41,293 nucleotides of DNA from Acidobacteriota bacterium (lineage in GTDB: Bacteria > Acidobacteriota > Terriglobia > Terriglobales > Acidobacteriaceae), in assembly GCA_013289685.1 (NCBI GenBank), contig JABCZL010000028.1, forward strand, positions 1 through 41,293, given 5' to 3'. A program made the position numbers and the translations under genes. Below are positions 7,792 through 17,500 of the stretch, piece by piece (position 1 is the stretch's first letter; each line of letters starts with the position of its first letter). The notes beneath the pieces are model-generated. The model did not search any database. It was not told the DNA's origin and was given only the letters and a program-made list of their open reading frames with translations.

Positions 7792-7895
7792 GAGAGGCGT
7801 ATATTTATTCCGCCATCAACGATGGCAAAATCGCTAGGTGCTCTAAGCAAGTCGATTGAAATCAGTGCCAAGTAGCTTTGGATTCAATACAAGAA

Positions 7896-7917
7896 TCGAA
7901 TCCCACTCTCTCCGCCA
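7896..7917 (+). mobile_element. att-like site: 3' end of a tRNA gene (probably tRNA-Ser)
   Basis: The 22 bases consist of a T-loop remnant (TCGAAT), the T-stem 3' strand CCCAC, an acceptor 3' strand TCTCTCC, discriminator G and CCA, as at the 3' end of tRNA-Ser genes. The bases upstream do not pair (CAAGA stands where GTGGG is needed), so this is not a tRNA gene. Duplicated tRNA 3' ends mark the far end of integrated elements, and an integrase fragment lies 45 bases away. Confidence 0.6.
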
Positions 7918-7961
7918 TATTTTCAACCACTTGGCTGAGCTGTGATCCGTAGCGCGATCCA

Positions 7962-8153
7962 TTAAGCGCGTGGCAGAGCCAAACCCACGATCTTGCTGTG
8001 TGCCTCTGACTCTTGGTTCGTCACCACGTCGCCGTAGATATTCATCGTCGTGCGGATGTCCGCATGTCGCATTAGCTTCTGCTGCACGGCTATCGGGGTT
8101 CCCACAGCGTCAAGCCACGATCTGTAGCTGTGGCGCATTGTGTGAGTATCCAT
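7962..8153 (-). pseudogene. Tyrosine recombinase (phage-type integrase), C-terminal fragment
   Basis: The last 63 residues of a tyrosine recombinase: HTMRHSYRSWLDAVGTP carries the catalytic HxxR box, QQKLMRHADIRTTMNIYG carries the second His position (here H in RHAD) and the catalytic Tyr in NIYG, and the family tail AHSKIVGLAL follows. A normal enzyme is 300-400 residues. Upstream in frame a TAG lies at 8175-8177 and no catalytic domain start or DNA-binding domain could be found in the following 1.4 kb on this strand. The fragment ends about 45 bases from the tRNA-like att site, the usual position of an integrase gene. It is therefore the remnant of an integrated element. Confidence 0.8.
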
Positions 8154-8284
8154 CCCCGACTCCGAGGCTGTGCTCTAGCTCCACTGAATTTCAACATAAA
8201 TATCCGCTTTAACTGAGATGTGAACGCGGCTTTGACGAGAGGCACTCCTGCCACTACGCTCTGGATGAATATACTCGAAGCTCT

Positions 8285-8423
8285 ATGTTCAGAACCGGTC
8301 AAAATTGATCAGAACGCGTCAGAACGTATTTCTGGTGAACGGTTGAAGAATCAGGTAGAGTAAAGAATTTTCGTAACCGATCAGAACACACACTAGGTGA
8401 CTTCAAAACCGGCGGGTTCCGAC
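8285..8423 (+). repeat. Direct repeat, copy 1 (~140 bp)
   Basis: Begins at ATGTTCA and aligns without gaps for about 110 bases with the copy at 8805. The best-conserved core is GGTAGAGTAAAGAATTTTC (copy 2: AGTAGAGTAGAGAATTTTC), followed by TAACCG and TCAGAAC; towards the end a small gap is needed (CGGCGGGTT against CGCCGGGCTT). By eye, identity over the 50 bases from 8341 is about 85 percent and lower at the edges. Confidence 0.7.
8289..8328 (+). repeat. Four 10-bp tandem units with TCAGAAC core
   Basis: Units start at 8289, 8299, 8309 and 8319, each beginning TCAGAAC or TCAAAAT, exactly ten bases apart; a further TCAGAAC is at 8381. The matching region of copy 2 keeps only a degenerate form. 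A period of one helical turn suggests a protein-binding array. Confidence 0.5.
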
Positions 8424-8804
8424 GCGCTCGCGACTGTCTTGAGAATTAATTTAGCGGCGCGTCCTTCACCACAACCTCGCCCTCGTCATAGCTGTACATC
8501 TATAAATGCGCAAAGACACGGGCAAATGGCTCACGCCGGTCAAAATTACTTACCGTCCGCTCCAGTGGAGGGTTTTCTTCACTGGGGAGGAGCGACAAAG
8601 AGCTGTTACGCAGCGCGTCAACCAAATTAGGTTTTTTGGGGTGTTTCGGTTCAGGCGTCGCGGAACTTCTTGGAGCGGCTTGAAAATCTGGCGGGCTGGC
8701 AAGAATCAGGGTCGCGCCCCGTCCGTTCTGTTGAGAACCGTGTTGGGTCGTTCGCGATGTGTGAAAGGTGGATCGGCAGACTGTAGTAAAACTGTAGTAG
8801 TTTC

Positions 8805-8941
8805 ATGTTCAAAACGCGGCAGATCGGATCATGATCGGACGAATCGACGTGCTGGTAAGCGGTCGAAAAATCAAGTAGAGTAGAGAATTTTCCTAACCGT
8901 TCAGAACCCACTGTGGAACTCAAAATCCGCCGGGCTTCGGC
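8805..8941 (+). repeat. Direct repeat, copy 2 (~140 bp)
   Basis: Second copy of the element at 8285-8423, offset by 520 bases with no net insertion or deletion over most of its length. A single intact TCAGAAC remains at 8901. The sequences between and beyond the two copies do not match each other, so this is not simply a 520-bp tandem duplication. Confidence 0.7.
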
Positions 8942-9628
8942 CAGGTGCGTGGTTTATTGGTCGCCCTCGATCCGAGGCTAAGATCGCTCCTGCTCCTCAC
9001 GTGAGATATCTGGCAAACGCCGTCAAAGAACCTAATCTGCATGACTGGTGGAGAGACCTGGGTTCTCCTCCATCAAAGGGTCGCGACGAGACTCTTTGCT
9101 GAAGATCGTCGGCCGCGATAGATCCGAAGTCACACATTCGTCGGGAAATAGGCCAACTGATTAAGAGTTGTTGCACCTCAGCAGGTTCACCAGCAACGAT
9201 CACTATGTGAAATCAATCACTTACCCACAACCTAGCCCGCACGGAAGCACTTTGTCGAAGTAGCGAAAAAGCCCGTATTGGAGCGTACCGGCTCGAAGCG
9301 TACGGCACATTCCGCGGCACACCTTGGTGGGGTCGATTGCAACAACTGACCGCTGGTCAATATCCAGCCGCCAGGGGAGCTTCAAACGGATGCCGAGATG
9401 GCGGATACGATTCGTCCGTCCTACACCCGCCAGCAGTTTGCGTGACCGTTTCAACCCCGAGCTTTAATCTGCTGCTCGCAATCTTCTGAATATCTGCGCT
9501 TTGCAGCACAAGTTGCCAGGGACCTAATCCGCTCCCGGAAGGAAGAGAGACGAACGCGTGAGGGGTATTGTTCAACAGATTGGAAGAGGACGGACCTTCC
9601 AGACCGAATCGAAAACAAACGATAGTTC

Positions 9629-10408
9629 TCAGTTAAGGCTCTGGCGGCCAATGTCCGCTCCGCCATTCACTGCTTTAGGAAGCGCAGCGTAGTCGGAGGT
9701 TGCACGCGGTCGCTCTCGTTGCTCTTCCGGGCCGGGGAAGCGCAGCACAGGGGCACGGTGCACATGCACGATTTCGTTTCTCACCGCATACAGCACCAAC
9801 TCAGCGATCGAATGGAGCTTGAGTTTGCGCAGGATATTGCTGCGATGCGTTTCTGCCGTTGCCAAGGTCACATTTAAGATCGTGGCGACTTCCTTGGAAG
9901 CCTTGCCCTCGCTCACGAGTTGCACAACCTCGCGCTCTCGCGGCGACAATTTCGGCATCTTGGCAGCGTCTGGATCAACGCGATGCCGCTTGTATCCATC
10001 CATGATCAGATCAGACACTCGCGAACTGAAGATGCTTTTGCGCCGCTGCATGGCCTCCACCGCGGTCGTAAGATCCTGAGTCCCGTCGGATTTAAAGACC
10101 CAACCGCGAACCCCCGCTTCCAGGCAGTCCCGGATCACTTGTTCGGAGTCCACCGCCGTGAGGATCAGGATTGCCTGCGCGGGGTTGTGCTTCAGGATCT
10201 GACGTGCCGTGTCGAGACCGTTCAGTATGGGAAGGCAAATGTCCAGAATCAAAAGATCCGGTTTCAATTGCCTGCATTGTTCCACCGCATCCCGTCCGTC
10301 AGCAGCTTCGCCACAGACCTCCCAACCTTCGTGAGACCGAAGCAGCGAAGACAAACCGAACCGAAATACTGGATGATCGTCAGCCACCAAAATGCGGTAT
10401 GCGCCCAT
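9629..10408 (-). CDS. NarL/FixJ-family response regulator
   Basis: A 259-residue two-component response regulator. The receiver domain has the acidic pair in VADDHP (residues ~8-13), phospho-acceptor Asp56 in LLILDICLP, a Thr in LILTAVDS and a Lys in GWVFKSDG. A LuxR-type helix-turn-helix follows (LSPREREVVQLVSEGKASKE, then VATILNVTLATAETHRSNIL, residues ~150-190). A basic, Pro-rich tail of about 50 residues (LRFPGPEEQRERPRATSDY) is longer than usual. ATG 10408 has GGGGAGG just upstream and is preferred over 10429. No histidine kinase lies beside it, so it is an orphan within this window. It probably acts as a DNA-binding transcription regulator; target genes cannot be told. Confidence 0.92.
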   Translation of the reverse strand: MGAYRILVADDHPVFRFGLSSLLRSHEGWEVCGEAADGRDAVEQCRQLKPDLLILDICLPILNGLDTARQILKHNPAQAILILTAVDSEQVIRDCLEAGVRGWVFKSDGTQDLTTAVEAMQRRKSIFSSRVSDLIMDGYKRHRVDPDAAKMPKLSPREREVVQLVSEGKASKEVATILNVTLATAETHRSNILRKLKLHSIAELVLYAVRNEIVHVHRAPVLRFPGPEEQRERPRATSDYAALPKAVNGGADIGRQSLN

Positions 10409-10888
10409 AGAACCTCCCCTAATACTCAAGCTACGGTATCAAGTTCTAATGTGATGCGTCTGAGCACAATTGCTCAGGTAGCGCTTGCAAGCCACGGAGG
10501 ATTGGAAACATATTCGTGCAGATTGTGTGAGGTGGGAACAACCCGGCGATCCCTACGATCACATTGCGGAAGGAGGCAAGCGCTGGTGACAAACGGGAGG
10601 TTCGAGCCAACGCCTACCTTCCGCCCCTCGCGTTGGGGCTGTTCTAAGGAATAAATGAGTCATGCCAGCGTGGTCTATCGTGCCGAGTGTGTATTTGTCC
10701 GCAAGCGTCCCACTACTCGGGTCGCTTTCCTGACTTTATTTGATACAGCAACAACTGGAATCCCGTACCGACTGCACAGGATAGACCATTCTTGATTCCG
10801 ACTCTACGCTGAAAAGTAATTAGGATTGAACTCATTTTGCTTCGTCATGAACCAAGTTCGGATGTAGCACTTGAAAAGAGGACTCCCG
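10409..10888. other. Intergenic region between divergent regulators
   Basis: About 480 bases between the response regulator (minus) and the sigma factor (plus). No open frame of note. A small inverted repeat (CCAACGC at 10607-10613, GCGTTGG at 10630-10636) is present. It must hold both promoters, but I cannot place them with confidence. Confidence 0.5.
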
Positions 10889-11614
10889 GTGAAAATCGAC
10901 TCCGCGACTACAAGAACAGTTCCTTCGGCTTCTGATTTGATCAAGCGCGCGCAAGAAGGGGATCCCGATGCCTTCGGCAGTCTTTTTCAAGCGCATAAGT
11001 CGCGCATCTACTCCGTATGTTTACGCATGACCAGCAATGGCGCGGAGGCGGAGGATCTGACACAGGACGCATTCTTGCAGGCGTTCCGCAAGATCAGGAA
11101 GTTTCGTGGAGACTCAGCTTTTTCGACCTGGCTGCACCGCATTGCGGTCAACACGGTATTGATGCATTTTCGGAAAAGAATGCTGTGTCACGTTTCGCTG
11201 GATGAGCCTGACATCAACAGCGACGGAGGGAAATTGCGCCGCGAATACGGGACCAGAGACCGGGCTCTGGCAGGCTGCGTCGACCGGATCACATTGGCCC
11301 GCGCGATGGAACAGCTTCCCCCCGGGTATAGGACAATTTTCTTGCTGCACGAAGTAGAGGGCTATGAGCACCAGGAAATCGCAGAGATGCTCACTTGCAC
11401 TGTGGGCAATTCGAAATCCCAGCTGTACAAGGCGAGACTGCGATTTCGCGAGTTGTTGGCACCTTCGCCGGAAGCGTTGGCAGTTCGCAATGGACATGCG
11501 GTCGGCAAGAAACGCGCACAGGCAAAGGCTGGGAATTGGGGTCTGCGGATCGGCCACAACGTCGCAATCCTGCCAGCGCCGTTCGTGAGTCCATTGCGAG
11601 AACAAACTCTGTGA
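10889..11614 (+). CDS. ECF-type RNA polymerase sigma factor
   Basis: A 241-residue sigma-70 family protein of the ECF type. Region 2 runs from DPDAFGSLFQAHKSRIYSV through AEAEDLTQDAFLQAFRKI and FSTWLHRIAVN. Region 4 is LPPGYRTIFLLHEVEGYEHQ followed by EIAEMLTCTVGNSKSQLYKA with the usual SRL-like helix replaced by SQLYKAR. A C-terminal tail of ~50 residues (basic, then APFVSPLREQ) is not part of the core. The TTG at 10871 would add six residues; the GTG at 10889 has AAGAGGA seven bases upstream and is chosen. No anti-sigma gene follows; the next gene is a secreted lectin-like protein 370 bases downstream. Regulation of the envelope locus is possible but only inferred. Confidence 0.92.
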   Translation: MKIDSATTRTVPSASDLIKRAQEGDPDAFGSLFQAHKSRIYSVCLRMTSNGAEAEDLTQDAFLQAFRKIRKFRGDSAFSTWLHRIAVNTVLMHFRKRMLCHVSLDEPDINSDGGKLRREYGTRDRALAGCVDRITLARAMEQLPPGYRTIFLLHEVEGYEHQEIAEMLTCTVGNSKSQLYKARLRFRELLAPSPEALAVRNGHAVGKKRAQAKAGNWGLRIGHNVAILPAPFVSPLREQTL

Positions 11615-11985
11615 TCAGCCAAAGACAGTAAACGTTACCGGCACGAGGTCGCAGAACGGGTCAAGATATGGACCAGGCTTGACGCAGGGGCGGCCATTGC
11701 CCATTCGCCCATCGACTTGCCTCACAAACTCTCCCAGCCGAAACGCAACCCAGCCTCCATATTTGCGTGATGCCCGAGGACTATAGCGGGGGCACGTCCT
11801 CCCGTTCTGGGTCTGTTTGGTTACTTCCGATTTTTCTGCACGGGATTTTCTTTCGCCTCCTACCTACCTTCCTGTATTGCTAAACCTGGGGTGGCATGGT
11901 TATGGCTGAGCAACCGCAGGAGATTTCAGAAGATCAGCAGCGCCGCGAGTACTGCTGCATCCCCACTATTCATGGTGGACACTCG
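11615..11985. other. Intergenic region before the lectin-like gene
   Basis: About 370 bases without a recognisable gene; the last 90 could instead be an N-terminal extension of the next gene (ATG 11896). A pyrimidine-rich tract (TTTCGCCTCCTACCTACC) lies near 11850. No clear terminator or promoter found. Confidence 0.4.
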
Positions 11986-13134
11986 ATGCGCCGGGGGCCC
12001 TCAAACACTAACTGTTTGACGCCTCTTCTGGCATGCGTTCTGTTCATTTGTGCGAGTGGGAGTGCTCGCGCGACGGTGGCCGCAGTGTCCGTGCAATCAC
12101 CTATGCTGTCCTCGTCTACGACCACCAGCGTCACCACGCCGGTCCATTTTGCGGCGACGGCCGACAGCGACTTGAACATCACCGGCTACGTGGTCTACGT
12201 CGATGGAAACAATGTCTTTCGCAATTTCAGTCCGTCTTTGGATGCGTGGGTGGTTCTTCCGCCGGGTGGCATTCATTCGGTAGCCATCACGGCCTGGGAT
12301 TCCAGCGGGAATCACCTAAGCACTCCGACGTATTCGATTGATATAACGGGTGTCGTTACCCCCACTCCACCAATCATCGCCACTCGCATGGCGAATATCG
12401 ACAAGCCGGCATCGTTCTCCTGGACGGTGGACAATAATCGCGGCGTTGGCGGCCAATGCAACGACGGAAGCCTGGGAACATTCGACCAGACCTCTGACCC
12501 GAACACCGCGAACTCCCCCGATTTTGATGGAAACGGCCAACACTTCATCGTGAGGAGCCGCTGCTCCTATGACGACAGCCTGTTCTTCTGGAAAAACCCC
12601 CAGAATCCGCAATCCGGCCACACCAATTTTCTATGGGACTTCTGGTTTTATGTTCCAACCTCTACGCAAGCCAGTGCCGTGCAAGCGTTGGAGTTCGATT
12701 TTTTTCAGGCTGTGCGCATGCGGGACGGCGTGCATGAATTCATGTTCGGATCGCAGTGCAACTATTCTACGAATGAGTGGCAGCTCTGGCTTCCGAACAA
12801 AGGGGTTCTGACCTGGGTGAATGCAGGTTTGGCGCCCTGTCAGTTTTCCCATGGAACCTGGCACCACGCCACCTACTTTGTACAACGAGTGACCAACAGC
12901 GGATTTCAGGAGATCCCTCTATGGTTTTCGCCCGCGACTGACAAAAACACTAGTTTGCGATTCGGAACTCTGTCCATCGACGGAGTCACGGCGTACCTGG
13001 GAGAGCTTTCATACTCCACGATTCCGACCCCGGCGTGGTCTCCCGTAATCGGAGTGCAACATCAGCTGGACAGTGCAGCTTCCGGTGTCACCATTGAAGA
13101 GTATTTGGACCGGGAGTCGGCAACTAGCTGGTAA
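11986..13134 (+). CDS. Secreted Ig-like plus lectin-like beta-sandwich protein
   Basis: From ATG 11986 the protein has 382 residues and begins with a signal peptide (PLLACVLFICASGSARA). An Ig-like domain follows (VQSPMLSSSTTTSV to YSIDITGVV), then a ~230-residue domain with Trp and Cys pairs: FLWDFWFYVPT, ALEFDFFQ, MFGSQCNYSTNEWQLW, LAPCQFSHGTWHHATYFVQR. The same C-terminal domain occurs in the protein at 29287-30576. The fold looks like a concanavalin-type sandwich, so a carbohydrate-binding or structural role outside the cell is likely. ATG 11896 would add 30 residues before the signal peptide and is less likely. The 3' end overlaps the convergent glycosyltransferase gene by 11 bases. Confidence 0.75.
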   Translation: MRRGPSNTNCLTPLLACVLFICASGSARATVAAVSVQSPMLSSSTTTSVTTPVHFAATADSDLNITGYVVYVDGNNVFRNFSPSLDAWVVLPPGGIHSVAITAWDSSGNHLSTPTYSIDITGVVTPTPPIIATRMANIDKPASFSWTVDNNRGVGGQCNDGSLGTFDQTSDPNTANSPDFDGNGQHFIVRSRCSYDDSLFFWKNPQNPQSGHTNFLWDFWFYVPTSTQASAVQALEFDFFQAVRMRDGVHEFMFGSQCNYSTNEWQLWLPNKGVLTWVNAGLAPCQFSHGTWHHATYFVQRVTNSGFQEIPLWFSPATDKNTSLRFGTLSIDGVTAYLGELSYSTIPTPAWSPVIGVQHQLDSAASGVTIEEYLDRESATSW

Positions 13135-14509
13135 GAGTTCGTGGATCCGCCGTTTGATCGGACGCTTCGTCGCTATTCTCGATCTCATCTCCATTGGCTA
13201 CGAGTCCTGGGCCCAAGGTCAGGACTACAGAAGGCGCGACCCAACGCGGAAATCCATAGCGCAGCCAAAGAGTGCGCCAAGCTGGGAACAACGAGGTGGC
13301 ACCTATGGCCTTTTTGCACCTCTTGAGTTCAAACCAGCGAAGATAGTTGCGGACGACGCTGCTCATGGTCATCTGCATGGCGGCTGAAAAGTTGCGCTCC
13401 GCCATTCGACGTTGTTGATCCGGAGACTGCAATACTTCAAGCAGTTTGTCGGCGAGATCCACCGCATCCCCAACTTTGTAGAACTTGATCGCCATATCCT
13501 CGTCCGCAGCCATGTCGCGAAAATCGGCGAGATCGGCGCACACAATGGGAACTCCGTACTCACAAGCCTGGTGGGCAGGGCCACTGGACCCGGTTGCGGA
13601 GTCGTAGGGCATCACCACAACCGTGGAGGTCTGAAAAAGTTCGGGAATCGCCTCTTCCGGAACATATCCGCGGAACTCGATGCCGGAGCCGGGACTGAGC
13701 GACTCGCGCATCGACTCCCAATACCTCGGCTTCGTGTGATGATTTGCCCCTGCAATGATCAGCTTGGCGTGGGGCACTTTCCGCAAGACCGCGGGAAAGG
13801 CGTCCATCAGAGTCTCCAGCCGTTTGTAGGTGCCCCAATGACCGATCGCCAGAATGCGATGTTCGGGATTAGCCCTCTTCGTAAAGTCTGGGGGAGTGGC
13901 ACAGGGCGCGAACGTTCCATGCGTGCCCAGAAGAACGTTTTGAGCGGAGTACTTCTCCACCAAAGTGCGGCGATACCCCGACAGCAAGACGGAGACAGAA
14001 TTCGCTCTCAGCAAGGTTCTGGTTGCCACCTCAGAGGCCAAACGGAACATTCTTACCTGGCGCACTCCAGCGCTGGAAAAATCGACATGCTCGATGATGT
14101 GGTGCAGCGTGACATGGGTGTAATAGCCAAGAGCTCGAGTCAGAGCGGGCGTCGACAGTCCCGCAAAGGCTGCCAGCGGGAATTCCGGAGTGCCAAAGCT
14201 CGAGAATACGAGATTGAACCACACCACATCCGGCTTCAACTTTCTGATCGTGTTTAACAAACGCACCGGAGTTCCCATGCTGTTGAACTTCCAGCAGCGG
14301 ATCACGTCGAAGCCCGGCAGTTCAGCCGGTTGCGGACCGTTCAACGTTTTTCCGTTCTCGTCGGTGGCGAATTCATAGTCGGTCAGTTCGTCCGCGAGAA
14401 TGGTCAAACTGATGTCTGGATTGCGCTGTAGTTCCCCCGCAATGTAAAACGCGTACTCATTCAGCTGGCGTGCGCTGGGAGGGAAGGTCGCAACTAAACA
14501 GATTTTCAT
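13124..14509 (-). CDS. Glycosyltransferase family 4 (GT-B)
   Basis: A 461-residue GT-B glycosyltransferase. The N-terminal domain starts with ICLVATFPPSARQLNEYA and the acceptor domain continues to about residue 215. The donor domain has ILAIGHWGTYKRLETLMDAF, AKLIIAGANHH, EFRGYVPEEAIPELFQ and the nucleotide-sugar motif GSSGPAHQACEYGVPIV, matching the GT4 E-x7-E region though the second acidic residue is shifted. A ~60-residue C-terminal tail is extra. It probably transfers a sugar from a nucleotide donor on the cytosolic face of the inner membrane. ATG 14509 is chosen over TTG 14524, which would overlap the preceding gene. It starts 11 bases after the TPR outer-membrane gene, so the two are one operon, linking it to polymer export. 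Confidence 0.88.
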   Translation of the reverse strand: MKICLVATFPPSARQLNEYAFYIAGELQRNPDISLTILADELTDYEFATDENGKTLNGPQPAELPGFDVIRCWKFNSMGTPVRLLNTIRKLKPDVVWFNLVFSSFGTPEFPLAAFAGLSTPALTRALGYYTHVTLHHIIEHVDFSSAGVRQVRMFRLASEVATRTLLRANSVSVLLSGYRRTLVEKYSAQNVLLGTHGTFAPCATPPDFTKRANPEHRILAIGHWGTYKRLETLMDAFPAVLRKVPHAKLIIAGANHHTKPRYWESMRESLSPGSGIEFRGYVPEEAIPELFQTSTVVVMPYDSATGSSGPAHQACEYGVPIVCADLADFRDMAADEDMAIKFYKVGDAVDLADKLLEVLQSPDQQRRMAERNFSAAMQMTMSSVVRNYLRWFELKRCKKAIGATSLFPAWRTLWLRYGFPRWVAPSVVLTLGPGLVANGDEIENSDEASDQTADPRTLTS

Positions 14510-14520
14510 CGGATCCAATC

Positions 14521-17500
14521 TCAAAACAAGCTGATACTCACGTAAGGTCGCAATTGCCGATTCTGCCCACCCGCAAAGTTGAAGAAAGTCTCCTGCTGCA
14601 TGCCCGCCGAAAATCGAATCGGATACTGCAGTTCGACTTCCCGGCCATCGTCCTTAAACGCTCGGTGCACGGGCGTCGCATATGAGATCGCGAACCCGCC
14701 CTGGACCGCGTCGTAAACGTGGTTACCGATATTCCGGGAGTAGGCGGCCGAGGCCTGCACGCTCCAGTTGCGCGTTGGGGCAAACTGAACGCTTCCGGCC
14801 GGACGGAGAGCCTGCGCAATCGCCCACTTGCCTCCAAATACACGCCATGCCCGCAGATCTTCTGCGACCGCCGTGAACTTGAGCCGCTGGGAAACCCGGC
14901 ATTCCAGGCCGAGGTAAGCGGAGGTGTAGTAATCCTCGCTGAAGACGGGAGCAAACTGCTGGTCGCTGGCTCCCCAGCCGGTCACCAGAGCAGTCTTTCC
15001 CCAAGGCCGCCCGACGCGAAAATTGAGCGCGCCAGCCAGTTGCCGCGAATGCTGGGTGCTTTTGGTAAAGGGTCCAGCCTCACGAATGGCATAGCCGCTG
15101 ACCGAGACCATATTGAAGAATGCACTGGTGGACATATACAGAAACTGTCGAAACAGATTCTGATTCATTTGCACTGGAGACACGGAATCCCGGCGAACCG
15201 TTTCCTGAATGCCAGTGTTGAAAGTCAAAACATTTGTGCCCAGATGCAGGGTGGGGCTCAGCCCGAAGTTAAACGAGTAATCGGTGGTATTACGATTGAC
15301 GATCGTGTCGGCACCGGGCGACGAAATTTGGCCGCGAGCATTCCGCATCTGAAAGAATCCGCTCGCGTCGGGCAAATTGCCGAGGTGGAGATGATAGGCG
15401 CCGGTCCATTGCGTCTGGAGAGAGGAACGGGGCGGCGGAAGCTGTCCCGCGCCGCCTGCCGGATTGGGGACATCGAGCTTTGAGTCCAGAACATAAACCG
15501 TCGTATCTTCGAAGATGGGCGACACGGAAAAATCTGACAGGAAACTTACTTTAGAGTTGATCCTCAGTCCTTCATTCGCTCCGGCCTGGAGCAGATCCTG
15601 CTCCGCCGTTTGATGTTCGCCTGCGGCGTTGGCGGCCTGGGCAAAGGCGGTGAGCGCCTGGGCGTTCTGGTGTTCCTGACGAAGCACGTTGGCTTTGGCC
15701 AGCAGATATTGATAGCCAAGTTCGCTATCGGTTGAACTGCTGATCAGGGAGAGCTGATCCTGCGCCCTGGGGGTGTCGCCCAGCGCCAGATAGGTATTGG
15801 CCATGCCAATCCGTACGGAGGCCTCGGGCGCGCCTGCTGCCAGTGCTTGTTTCAGGTAGGTTTGCGCCAGTTGGTAATCATGCATGCTGAGGAAAACGTC
15901 GGCTGCCTCCATCAACTGCTCGCCGGTAGCCGGTAGCGCTTCTTCTGTCTGGCCCTCCATCAGAGCTAGTGCAATCTGCCGCTGAGCATCCATCGGATGC
16001 CCCTCGCTGGCCATCAGTTGGGCGATTGCCAAACGGACGCTGATACGATCGCTTTTCGACATTGCGAGCGCCTTTTCGAAGCGCTCCATGGCTCCGTTAT
16101 GGTCTGCCAGCAGGCTCAAAGCCTGTCCCGTGGAAACGAGTACTCGACTTTCCCCAAGCTCCTGGTCTTTTGCAGCGAGAGCTGTCTCATCTGCCCGTTG
16201 CACATAGTGCAGTGTTTGCTCTCGATCCTGCAGTTGGGCGTAGGTACGTGCAAGCTGGGCGTAGATGACGTCGTTGTCGGGAGAAAGGTGGCGCGCAATC
16301 TGCAGCTCCTCGATCGCTTCGTGGTACTGCCGCTGCCCATACAACGTGTCACCCAACGCGAGATGAAGGTCTCCGTCATTTGGCGAATACTTCAGCGCGG
16401 CGCGATACTCGCCGGCGGATTTCACCAACATTCCGTTTTGCCCGTAGGCGGTTGCCCGAATCAGATGGATGGGCATGGAGTCGCCCATTTCCACTTCTGC
16501 CAGTTGCACTTGTTGCAGGGCTATTCGAGGGCGATGCAGATCGAGGCTGGCATAAGCAAGACCCAGATGTGCTTCGCCATTCTTGGGCTCGCGCTTGAGA
16601 GCTGATTCGAAATCCGAGACGGCAGCCTCCGGTTGGTGGAGGTCGTGCAACACGTATCCGCGGTTCACGTATGCCGTCACAATCTCCGGATCGCGTTCCA
16701 GAGCATGGTTGAAGTCGTTTTGCGCCTGATCCAGTTGTCCGGCGTGTTTGTGCGCGTAACCGGCCAGCAGTGGAATGTTGGGCTCTTTGGGGAGCACGGC
16801 GTCGTACCGCGAAGTTAATTGCAGAAGATCGTCGTATTGTTGGAGGTAGAGCAGATCGTACCCGAGATAGACCACCACATCTCTGTCCGAGGGGAGTTTC
16901 TTGATCGCTTCCCGGCCAACTTCCGCAGATTGCTGATACTCGCCCATGAACCTCAGGTACCTCTCTTTTTCTCGCATGAGGTGAGGTTCCTGCTGCATTT
17001 CGTTGGTGGCGCGGCGCAACCACTCGGCCGCCTTGGGCAAGTGCTGCGTTTCGATGGCAGCGTTCATACCTCCGGCGACGATCAGACTATTGCTCGGAGC
17101 CAGCTCATAACCCTTGCTGTAGGCTGCTTCAGCTTTTGAAAAATCTCGGCGCGCCGCGTACATGTCGCCCAGCGCAAGATAGGGTACGTACAGAGTTGGA
17201 TAGGCTGCCGCCAATCGTTGGAAATATTTCTCGGCGTCCTCGTCGTTTCCGGCATTGCGCGAGGTGTAGCCCATGGAGATAAGAGCGGAGCGGTTCACTG
17301 GATCGATTGCGAGGATTCTGTTGTAGACGACGATTGCCTCATCGGTGCGGCCGAGTCTTGCCAGCAGATCTCCGTCGAGCTGCAGGCTGTTGGGATCCTG
17401 GGCATTGATCGCGAGCGCCTCCTTGATGTCGCTGCTTGCGCCATCGAGATCGCCGGCGTTCATTTTGATAGAAGCTCTAAGGCGCAGGAATTGCGGCCGG

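Larger units (their letters stand above)
8154..9628. other. Gene-poor interval with diverged repeats
   Basis: No open frame here gives a protein I recognise; the longest (+ strand 8506-8883, 125 residues) is rich in Arg/Ser/Trp without pattern and looks accidental. The first half holds a direct repeat pair at 520-bp offset (8285-8423 and 8805-8941), a 10-bp periodic array (8289-8328) and a TGTAGTA pair 11 bases apart (8782-8799). From about 8950 to 9628 I see no repeat or gene. The interval is best read as the decayed body of the element whose integrase tail lies at 7962-8153. Confidence 0.6.

Noticed and set aside
7881..7917. Possible complete tRNA gene ending in CCA at 7917
   Set aside because: Only the T-loop, T-stem 3' strand and acceptor 3' strand are present. 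The T-stem 5' side does not pair and no D-arm, anticodon arm or 5' acceptor is found in the 90 bases upstream.
8506..8883. 125-residue + strand open frame in the decayed element
   Set aside because: Arg/Ser/Trp-rich with no domain pattern, and it runs into repeat copy 2; not credible as a protein.
7661..8941. Short phased repeats considered as a CRISPR array
   Set aside because: Units are 7-10 bases with no 30-base spacers, and no cas gene is present.
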